Positions 1 to 5,188 of a DNA stretch of 12,689 nt are shown here, one piece after another. The stretch is taken from assembly GCA_009922885.1 (NCBI GenBank), contig RFUP01000029.1:1-12689 (forward strand), in the 5' to 3' direction. Numbering within the stretch: the stretch's first letter is position 1; every line of letters starts with the position of its first letter. Origin of the DNA: Paracoccaceae bacterium. GTDB taxonomy: Bacteria > Pseudomonadota > Alphaproteobacteria > Rhodobacterales > Rhodobacteraceae. The notes beneath the pieces were generated by a model that did no database searches, was not told where the DNA came from, and saw nothing but the letters and a program-made list of their open reading frames with translations. A program made the position numbers and the translations under genes.

Positions 1-12
1 ACGCGCCCCCGA

Positions 13-29
13 GGCAGCGGATGGCTGCC
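13..29. other. Small inverted repeat at the window edge
   Basis: GGCAGC (13-18) and GCTGCC (24-29) are perfect inverted arms around a 5-nt loop. No T-tract follows on either strand, so it is not a convincing intrinsic terminator. It could belong to the 3' end of a gene left of the window. Confidence 0.2.
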
Positions 30-39
30 CCCACTCATG

Positions 40-68
40 AAAAAGGCCGCGCTTTGGGGCGCGGCCTT
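40..68 (-). terminator. Rho-independent terminator of mcd
   Basis: The arms AAGGCCGCGC (43-52) and GCGCGGCCTT (59-68) form a perfect 10-bp GC-rich stem with a 6-nt loop. Read on the minus strand the stem ends in a run of five T, two of them in the stem. It begins 22 nt beyond the mcd stop codon, so it is well placed to end that transcript. Confidence 0.8.
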
Positions 69-89
69 CGGGATTGCTTTGTAGAAAGG

Positions 90-1775
90 TCAGTCGAGCA
101 AGCGGCGCGCGATCACCTGTGCCTGAATCTCGGCAGCGCCTTCGAAGATGTTCAGGATGCGCGCATCGCAGAGGATGCGGCTGATCTTATATTCGAGCGC
201 GAAGCCATTGCCGCCGTGGATTTGCAGCGCGTTATCTGCTGCGGCCCAAGCCACGCGGGCACCAAGAAGCTTCGCCATACCGGCTTCGAGGTCGCAACGG
301 CGGTCATGGTCTTTTTCCCAAGCCGAGAAATAGGTGAGCTGGCGCGCCACCATGATTTCCACCGCCATCATCGCGAGCTTCGAAGCCACGCGCGGGAATT
401 CGATCAGCGCACGGCCGAATTGCTTGCGGTCTTGCGCGTATTGCATGCCGGTATCGAGCGCGGCCTGCGCCACACCGATCGCGCGTGCAGCGGTCTGGAT
501 ACGGGCCGATTCAAAGGTCTGCATCAACTGCTTGAAGCCTTGCCCCTCAACGCCGCCGAGAAGGTTTTCACCCTTCACTTTGAAATCGTCGAAGTTGACC
601 GTGTATTCCTTCATGCCGCGATAGCCGAGCACTTCGATCTCGCCGCCGGAAAGGCCGGGATCGACGAAAGGCGTCTCGTCGGTGCCGGGGGTTTTCTCGG
701 CGAGGAACATCGACAGGCCACGGTAATCGTTGGTGTCGGGGATGGTGCGCGCGAGCACAGTCATCACATGGGTGCGGGCGGCGTGGGTGATCCACGTCTT
801 GTTGCCGTTCACCACCCAGTCATCGCCGTCTTTCTTGGCGCGGGTGCGGAGCGAACCCAGATCCGAGCCTGTGTTCGGTTCGGTGAACACGGCGGTCGGC
901 AGGATTTCCCCCGAAGCCAGTTTCGGAAGCCACTTTTCCTTCTGCTCGGGCGTGCCGCCGCAAAGGATGAGTTCCGCCGCGATTTCCGAACGGGTGCCCA
1001 AGGAACCCACGCCGATATAGCCGCGCGAAAGCTCTTCCGAGACCACCACCATCGAGGCCTTCGTCAGGCCAAGCCCGCCGAATTCTTCCGGAATGGTGAG
1101 GCCGAACACGCCCATTTCGGCCAGTTCGTCGATCACCTCCATCGGGATCAACTCGTCCTTCAGGTGCCATTCGTGGGCGAAGGGCTCCACCTTGTCGAGC
1201 GAGTAGCGGCGGAACTGCTCGCGGATCATCTCGAGCTCTTCATCAAGGCCGGTTGCGCCCACGGTGATGTCGGCATTGCGCTCTTGCATCAGCTGCACAA
1301 GGCGGATGCGCGCGGTCTGCGAATTGCCCGCCTCGATCAGCGTTTCGATCGCCGCAATGTCGAGAGCGGCGGTTTCCGAAGCCGAAAGCCCCAGATCGCG
1401 CAGGCGCACGATCTCGCCTTGGTTCATCAAGATGCCGCCCTTGATCTGCGCGAGGTATTCGCCAAAGCCGATCTGGAGAAGCAGCTTTTCCACTTCGCCG
1501 AAACGGCCCTGCTCCTGCAAGCGGCTGGCCCAAGCGTGCATCTGGCGCAGCGATTCCACATAGGTGGCAAGCCACGCGAGGCCATGCGTTGCAGTCTGGT
1601 TGGCGTCCATCTTCTTCGCCGAAACCTTGCCGCCTTCGCCGACCGTTTCCTTCACGCGCGCTTTCGCGGCATCGAAAATCGCTTCTGCGGCGGGCACTGC
1701 AGCCTCGGCCAGCGCCAGAAGGTCGGGGAGAAGCGCCACGTCTGCGCGCAGCATGTCCTGTCCGTCATGAGCCAT
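90..1775 (-). CDS. mcd: Methylsuccinyl-CoA dehydrogenase (acyl-CoA dehydrogenase family)
   Basis: FAD-dependent enzyme predicted to oxidise (2S)-methylsuccinyl-CoA to mesaconyl-CoA, a step of the ethylmalonyl-CoA pathway for acetate assimilation, in the cytoplasm. The 561-residue protein is much longer than the roughly 380-400 residues of ordinary acyl-CoA dehydrogenases. An N-terminal helical extension of about 175 residues precedes the ACAD N-terminal, middle and C-terminal domains, as is known for Mcd. Visible ACAD signatures are AVFTEPNTGSDLGSL (295-309), DRKQFGRALIEF (449-460), QIHGGNGF (518-525) and FEGAAEIQ (544-551), with Glu545 at the usual catalytic-base position. The ATG at 1775 is preferred because AGGA lies 8 nt upstream; an open frame runs back to 1853, but those residues look like translated leader. 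mcd near pckA matches the Rhodobacter arrangement as I remember it. The family is certain; substrate specificity is inferred from length and similarity. Confidence 0.88.
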   Translation of the reverse strand: MAHDGQDMLRADVALLPDLLALAEAAVPAAEAIFDAAKARVKETVGEGGKVSAKKMDANQTATHGLAWLATYVESLRQMHAWASRLQEQGRFGEVEKLLLQIGFGEYLAQIKGGILMNQGEIVRLRDLGLSASETAALDIAAIETLIEAGNSQTARIRLVQLMQERNADITVGATGLDEELEMIREQFRRYSLDKVEPFAHEWHLKDELIPMEVIDELAEMGVFGLTIPEEFGGLGLTKASMVVVSEELSRGYIGVGSLGTRSEIAAELILCGGTPEQKEKWLPKLASGEILPTAVFTEPNTGSDLGSLRTRAKKDGDDWVVNGNKTWITHAARTHVMTVLARTIPDTNDYRGLSMFLAEKTPGTDETPFVDPGLSGGEIEVLGYRGMKEYTVNFDDFKVKGENLLGGVEGQGFKQLMQTFESARIQTAARAIGVAQAALDTGMQYAQDRKQFGRALIEFPRVASKLAMMAVEIMVARQLTYFSAWEKDHDRRCDLEAGMAKLLGARVAWAAADNALQIHGGNGFALEYKISRILCDARILNIFEGAAEIQAQVIARRLLD

Positions 1776-1935
1776 GTCGAGCATCCTTTTACAATCTGCC
1801 AGAGGAGGTAGCGCCTTCGCAGTTGCAGCGCAACAAAAATACCCGCCAAACACTGCGGCAATTTCGAAAGTTGCGCGTTGAAATTCTTTCGGGCGGCTCT
1901 AGTAGGCTTGAGCGGGCTATGTCACAACTTCGTGC
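1776..1935. promoter_or_regulatory. Divergent mcd / permease promoter region with two inverted repeats
   Basis: This 160-nt gap must hold the promoters of both divergent genes. It contains GTTGC-AGC-GCAAC (1822-1834) and an imperfect 17-bp dyad GCAA-N9-TTGC (1858-1874) whose centre includes TTTCGAAA. For the plus-strand permease a modest promoter can be drawn: TTGAAA (1878-1883), a 16-nt spacer, then TAGTAG (1900-1905). No clear minus-strand promoter stands out. The TTGC/GCAA arms recur in both dyads, which suggests one regulator binding twice, but its identity is unknown. Confidence 0.45.
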
Positions 1936-2703
1936 ATGGACGCACTCACATCCCTCATCCCGCTCCCGCTCTTGGCACTTTGCTTCGGCATCACCCTTCT
2001 GGCCGGAACGGTGAAGGGGATGGTTGGGTTCGCCATGCCTATGGTCATGATTTCATTGATGTCGAGCGTGATTGACCCCGAATTGGCACTCGCCGGCCTG
2101 ATCCTGCCCACCGTGATTACCAATGCAACCCAAGCGCTCCGCCAAGGCTGGCGGGCCGCGTTGGAAGCGATGCTGCGCTTCCGTGTGTTTCTGGGCGTCG
2201 GCCTCGTGGCTCTCGTGATTTCCTCGCAACTCGTGCGCGTGCTGCCGCAAGAAACCTTGCTGCTGATGATCGGCTTGCCGGTTTCGGTTTTTTCTGCATT
2301 GCAGCTAATGGGCTGGCAATTGCGCCTGCCCGAGCGCGGACGGCTCTGGATCGAATCGGCTCTGGGCGGGATCGCCGGGTTCATGGGCGGCTTCTCGGGG
2401 GTCTGGGGGCCGCCAACGGTCATGTATCTCACCGCGCTCGATACGCCCAAGGCCGAACAGATGCGCATTCAGGGCGTGATCTACGGGGCAGGGGCGGTGG
2501 TGCTGATAGGTTCGCACCTGGCATCGGGTGTATTGCGGGCGGAAACCGTGCCGTTTTCCCTCGCCCTGATCGCGCCTGCGGTTCTCGGCATGGCCATCGG
2601 AACCCGGCTTCACGATCGAATCGACCAGCGCGCTTTCCGGAAAGCCACGCTGGCCGTCTTGTTCATTGTCGCGCTTAATCTTGTGCGGCGCGCGCTGATG
2701 TAA
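1936..2703 (+). CDS. TauE/SafE (TSUP) family membrane permease
   Basis: A 255-residue inner-membrane protein of the sulfite exporter TauE/SafE family, whose members move small anions such as sulfite, sulfoacetate or other organosulfur and organic acids. Roughly eight hydrophobic segments are visible, near residues 10-31, 36-63, 82-100, 108-126, 142-166, 180-200, 206-225 and 237-251. The two halves each carry a glycine-rich motif, AGTVKGMVGF (23-32) and GGFSGVWGPP (151-160), typical of this internally duplicated family. No strong Shine-Dalgarno sequence precedes the ATG; the start is chosen because the first membrane segment begins normally from it. The stop codon TAA directly abuts the stop codon of the convergent regulator. 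The substrate cannot be read from the sequence, and no sulfur-metabolism gene lies nearby. Confidence 0.85.
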   Translation: MDALTSLIPLPLLALCFGITLLAGTVKGMVGFAMPMVMISLMSSVIDPELALAGLILPTVITNATQALRQGWRAALEAMLRFRVFLGVGLVALVISSQLVRVLPQETLLLMIGLPVSVFSALQLMGWQLRLPERGRLWIESALGGIAGFMGGFSGVWGPPTVMYLTALDTPKAEQMRIQGVIYGAGAVVLIGSHLASGVLRAETVPFSLALIAPAVLGMAIGTRLHDRIDQRAFRKATLAVLFIVALNLVRRALM

Positions 2704-2708
2704 TCAGC
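2694..2708. other. Inverted repeat spanning two abutting convergent stop codons
   Basis: GCTGAT (2694-2699) and ATCAGC (2703-2708) are perfect arms around GTA. The dyad covers the TAA of the plus-strand permease (2701-2703) and the start of the minus-strand stop (TGA read from 2706-2704). No T-tract follows on either side, so any termination would be weak or Rho-assisted. Confidence 0.4.
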
Positions 2709-3066
2709 TGGCCTTCCGCTCGGGTTCCGAGAGGCTGTCGATAAAGGAGCGGATCTGGGCACGCACACGCGCATCGCCAATCCGCGCCACCATCGAGGCA
2801 ATCCGTGCGCTTTCGTCGTCGACAGCGGCAGGCGCGGGGGCGGATCCGTCCATCAAGCCGACGAAGAAGACGGCTGGATCAACGGCAAGAATCTGTGAGA
2901 CTTCAAACAGTTTTGAGGCTGAGATGCGGTTCCGCCCCAGTTCGTATTTTTGCACCTGCTGGAACGAGATCCCCAAACCATCCGCGACTTCGGTTTGAGT
3001 CATCCCGCGCAAAAGACGCAGTTCTTTCAGTTTCTTGCCCACGTGAACGTCAACTGGGTGTGACAT
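2704..3066 (-). CDS. XRE-family helix-turn-helix transcriptional regulator
   Basis: A 120-residue DNA-binding protein. Residues 8-65 form a Cro/C1-type helix-turn-helix domain with the segment GMTQTEVADGLGISFQQVQK (21-40) and the following YELGRNRIS (41-49), which places the recognition helix near residues 34-43. The remainder is a short acidic, alanine-rich linker and a C-terminal helix (85-115), with no catalytic or sensor domain. Many small alphaproteobacterial regulators of the PraR/PhrR type share this size and layout, including the start MSHPVDVHVGKK-. GGGAG lies about 7 nt upstream of the ATG, supporting this start. It faces a 300-nt regulatory gap and is divergent from the LysR-like gene, so autoregulation or control of that gene is plausible but unproven. 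Confidence 0.85.
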   Translation of the reverse strand: MSHPVDVHVGKKLKELRLLRGMTQTEVADGLGISFQQVQKYELGRNRISASKLFEVSQILAVDPAVFFVGLMDGSAPAPAAVDDESARIASMVARIGDARVRAQIRSFIDSLSEPERKAS

Positions 3067-3238
3067 GCCCGAACTCCCTCAATCTGCAACTATGGGGAGC
3101 ATGGCGAATCTACGAGGCCGATCAATTCTTCACGTGTTTACAATTTTGGCGCGTGAATAACACAGGGGGGTATTGTGGATTTACCATCTCAGGGTTGTGA
3201 GTTGAATTTTTAAGCCATTGAAAAGAAATAATAATGTG

Positions 3239-3255
3239 ATTGGCGTCACGCCAAT
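3239..3255. promoter_or_regulatory. Perfect 17-bp palindrome, candidate operator
   Basis: ATTGGCGT and ACGCCAAT are 8-bp inverted arms around a single C, centred at 3247, about 120 nt before the LysR-like start and 170 nt before the XRE start. The symmetry and short spacer suggest a homodimeric regulator site. As RNA it could also fold into a 7-bp stem with a 3-nt loop followed by TCTGTTTTT on the plus strand, which would make it a terminator of an unrecognised short transcript. Confidence 0.5.
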
Positions 3256-3341
3256 TCTGTTTTTGGTTGTGGGATGTGGGTCAATCGCATCGATATATTC
3301 ACTTTTTAATTGATCACTGATGGTTTTTCGGATCATCTTAA

Positions 3342-3358
3342 GGTAATATAAAATTACC
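3342..3358. promoter_or_regulatory. Inverted repeat overlapping a TATAAA -10-like element
   Basis: GGTAAT (3342-3347) and ATTACC (3353-3358) flank five bases. TATAAA (3347-3352) lies in the centre and resembles a -10 box, but no good -35 hexamer sits upstream, as expected for an activator-dependent promoter. It ends only 8 nt before the proposed ATG, so if it is the promoter the mRNA would be nearly leaderless. TTAA-N7-TAAA (3338-3352) also resembles an imperfect CtrA site. Confidence 0.35.
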
Positions 3359-3366
3359 ATTGATGT

Positions 3367-4311
3367 ATGATTGATATGCCATTGGAGAGTGTTTTGCGCG
3401 ACGGTGTCGATGCTCCGGCTACAGTTCCCGAGGCGGGTGATGATCTTGGTCTCCTTGCGCCCGATCCGGTTTTTTCCGGCTTGGCAGAGATGTTACGTTC
3501 CTTCGTGGTCTTGGCGGATACGCTCAATCTCTCGCATGCCGTTGATCGCCTGCAAACCACGCGGCAAACAGTGCGCCGTCATATCAAGCTTCTCGAAGAG
3601 CGGCGCGGCGCGGCCCTCTTTGAACTCCGCGACCGCCAGTATGTTCTGACGACAGCGGGCAAACGCGCCTTGCCGGAAGCCGAATATATCCTTGCCCGCG
3701 CGCAGGGCTGGTACACGGGGGCTATCGAACGGATCAACGGGCTCGACTCGATCCGCCGCTGGAAGCCGCATCCCTACCTCTTGCAACAACAATCCATGGC
3801 CTCGCTCTGGACCTCTAAATGTGACCTGTTGATCCATGGCGCCAAGGCATGGGCGGAAGCCGGTGGGGATCTGGAACACCGCTCTTTGCAGGCGCTCCGG
3901 CGCAACATGGTGCTGTTCCGGCGGGTAGGGGAAGACTGGGTTTGCGCCGAGGTTGGCCCCGAATCAGCTTTCGCCACGTGGTACGGATGGCGGTGGGAGA
4001 AAAGCTCCATCGGCCTGCCCTTGGGCAAAATGCCCGGCGGGCGCACCTTCTCGCGCATCGCGAACCGGCCCTACGATGAAATCGAGGCGTCGGGCGGGCT
4101 GCGTTACGACCATATCCACACCAAGGCATTGCGCGGGGAAGAGGCGGTTATTCAACCGCTTAGCTTCAAGCGCCTGCTGATGGGATGCCGTTTTGCCGAT
4201 CAAACCTTCGCTTTGGGTCTACTCGTGATCCGAAGCTACTCACTGAACATAGACGGGGTGGATCCTGAGATCATCCGCTCCATGCCGGAGGACCTAGTCG
4301 AGGAAAACTGA
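3367..4311 (+). CDS. LysR-type HTH regulator with atypical C-terminal domain
   Basis: A 314-residue protein. Residues 44-102 read as the LysR-type winged helix-turn-helix: LRSFVVLADTLNLSHAVDRL, then TTRQTVRRHIKLLEERRGAALFEL in the recognition region, then a wing ending in LTTAGKRALPEA. The preceding 40 residues are an acidic, proline-containing tail that is not usual for LysR proteins. The C-terminal part (about 135-310) lacks the two-lobed periplasmic-binding-protein pattern and is only about 175 residues long. It is rich in aromatics, for example ATWYGWRWEKSS (203-214), and could be a PAS- or GAF-like sensor fold; I do not recognise it firmly. The start is uncertain: no Shine-Dalgarno sequence precedes 3367, and an in-frame ATG lies at 3376. 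The GNAT-like gene follows 113 nt downstream on the same strand. Confidence 0.75.
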   Translation: MIDMPLESVLRDGVDAPATVPEAGDDLGLLAPDPVFSGLAEMLRSFVVLADTLNLSHAVDRLQTTRQTVRRHIKLLEERRGAALFELRDRQYVLTTAGKRALPEAEYILARAQGWYTGAIERINGLDSIRRWKPHPYLLQQQSMASLWTSKCDLLIHGAKAWAEAGGDLEHRSLQALRRNMVLFRRVGEDWVCAEVGPESAFATWYGWRWEKSSIGLPLGKMPGGRTFSRIANRPYDEIEASGGLRYDHIHTKALRGEEAVIQPLSFKRLLMGCRFADQTFALGLLVIRSYSLNIDGVDPEIIRSMPEDLVEEN

Positions 4312-4333
4312 CATAGCGGACACTATTTGCGCG

Positions 4334-4349
4334 TTATTTTGTCGTTAAC
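4334..4349 (+). promoter_or_regulatory. CtrA-like motif upstream of the GNAT-like gene
   Basis: TTAT-N7-TTAAC differs at one base from the established alphaproteobacterial CtrA consensus TTAA-N7-TTAAC. It lies about 75 nt before the start codon. No clear sigma-70 -10 box is found at proper spacing; CATAAA at 4375-4380 is the nearest candidate. One near-match in an AT-rich gap can be chance. Confidence 0.25.
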
Positions 4350-4388
4350 ACAATCAATGCGCGAGACTCCGGGCCATAAATTGTTCAT

Positions 4389-4416
4389 CCTGTGGAAACA
4401 TGGTTTCTGCAGGAGG
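4389..4416 (+). promoter_or_regulatory. Hairpin overlapping the Shine-Dalgarno of the GNAT-like gene
   Basis: Positions 4389-4399 can pair with 4403-4413 in an 11-bp stem including two G-U pairs, closed by the 3-nt loop AUG (4400-4402). The 3' arm ends inside the strong Shine-Dalgarno AGGAGG (4411-4416), which stands 8 nt before the ATG at 4425. Three of the six SD bases would be paired. The loop AUG also opens a 12-codon frame (4400-4438) that overlaps the start of the main gene in another frame. Translation control is inferred from this geometry. Confidence 0.45.
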
Positions 4417-4424
4417 ATGTTCCT

Positions 4425-5129
4425 ATGTCTATTCATGACGTCTACGATGGTGCCCAATTGATGTGCCGCACACTGCGGATGCTCGACGAGGCGCAACTTT
4501 CCATCCAAGTGGGCGATGATATGGCGGAATATGTGCGTATTATCGAGAATGAGCGCGCATTCCAGCCCGTCGGCGCCCCCTTCCACCCTGATCAGGCGTT
4601 GCGCAACGGGCGGGCTTTCTGGATCACCGCGCGCAATTGTGCGGGCGAGCTGGTGCACACGCAAGCGATGAGATTGCTTGACTTGGGGCAACAATCGCTG
4701 GCCGACCACATGCGCCGCAATTACCGCGATTACCCGCCTGCAGGCCTGCCGATCGATTTCGAGAAATCCGCCTATAACCCCGGTCCGGGGGCGCGGCGCA
4801 TTTCTGGCCGTGTGCTGTATCATGGCGAGCTTTGGATCAAGGAAGACGCAGCCCTGCGGGGCCGTGGCATCGTCGATATCCTGTCGCGCTTCGCCTTCCT
4901 GTCGGCCACGATGCACTGGCAGCCGGATTACCTCTGGGGGCTGATGGCACGCGGCAATGCGCGGCGCGGTCTGGCCGAGCGCATCGGCTACATGCACTGT
5001 GATCCCTTCGCCGTGTCGTGGCATGTGGAAGGGCGCAACCAGCCTATCGTTGGCAACCTCGTTTGGCTGGCGCTCGACGATCTGCGCTACATCGTCCATT
5101 CGCCTCTCGAAGAAGCCTCTGCCGCCTGA
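4425..5129 (+). CDS. GNAT-fold acyltransferase-like protein of unknown function
   Basis: A 234-residue cytoplasmic protein without signal peptide or membrane segment. Residues 125-200 resemble a GNAT N-acetyltransferase core: a beta strand GRVLYHGELWIKED (128-141), then an R-x-x-G-type pyrophosphate-binding turn LRGRGIVDILSRF (144-156), and later ARRGLAERIGYMHCDP (179-194), like the C-terminal GNAT motif where a helix leads to a G-Y/F turn. The third position of the RxxGxG/A turn is Val150 instead of Gly or Ala, so cofactor binding is less certain. The N-terminal 120 residues, including FWITARNCAGELVHTQAMRLL (65-85), fit the first strands of the fold. The ATG at 4425 has an ideal Shine-Dalgarno AGGAGG; an in-frame GTG at 4392 has none. 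It follows the LysR-like regulator and may be its target or functional partner. The acceptor substrate is unknown. Confidence 0.7.
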   Translation: MSIHDVYDGAQLMCRTLRMLDEAQLSIQVGDDMAEYVRIIENERAFQPVGAPFHPDQALRNGRAFWITARNCAGELVHTQAMRLLDLGQQSLADHMRRNYRDYPPAGLPIDFEKSAYNPGPGARRISGRVLYHGELWIKEDAALRGRGIVDILSRFAFLSATMHWQPDYLWGLMARGNARRGLAERIGYMHCDPFAVSWHVEGRNQPIVGNLVWLALDDLRYIVHSPLEEASAA

Positions 5130-5136
5130 AACAGGA

Positions 5137-5165
5137 AACGCCCCGGCTTTGTCGGCCGGGGCGTT
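5137..5165. terminator. Shared terminator between the GNAT-like gene and pckA
   Basis: AACGCCCCGGC (5137-5147) and GCCGGGGCGTT (5155-5165) form a perfect 11-bp stem with a 7-nt loop. It lies 7 nt after the plus-strand stop and about 23 nt beyond the minus-strand pckA stop, so it can serve both convergent transcripts. T-tracts are short on both sides, with GTTTCC on the minus strand. Confidence 0.75.
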
Positions 5166-5188
5166 CCGTGTGATCCCAGAAGCGTGGC

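Larger units (their letters stand above)
3067..3366. promoter_or_regulatory. AT-rich divergent intergenic region
   Basis: A 300-nt gap between the XRE regulator (minus) and the LysR-like regulator (plus), visibly richer in A and T than the genes around it. No convincing protein-coding frame is present. It holds a perfect 17-bp palindrome at 3239-3255 and an inverted repeat at 3342-3358 overlapping a likely -10 element; both are listed separately. The minus-strand promoter of the XRE gene must lie here, but I cannot place it. A TTTACA at 3137-3142 has no good -10 partner. Confidence 0.5.

Noticed and set aside
21..1811. Long plus-strand open frame (596 codons) opposite mcd
   Set aside because: It is antisense to a clear acyl-CoA dehydrogenase with all family motifs; its translation is His- and Arg-rich with no recognisable domain, as expected of a GC-rich shadow frame.
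1776..1853. Upstream extension of mcd to an ATG at 1853
   Set aside because: The extension translates to a Cys/Ala-rich leader without ribosome-binding site and would cover the promoter dyads; the ATG at 1775 has AGGA at good spacing.
3067..3366. Possible mobile-element remnant suggested by AT-rich composition
   Set aside because: No terminal inverted repeats, target duplications, transposase or integrase traces were seen; AT-richness is adequately explained by a double promoter region.
4323..5099. Minus-strand open frame (258 codons) opposite the GNAT-like gene
   Set aside because: The plus-strand gene has an ideal Shine-Dalgarno and GNAT-like motifs. The minus-strand frame has no ribosome-binding site or family motif that I can see.
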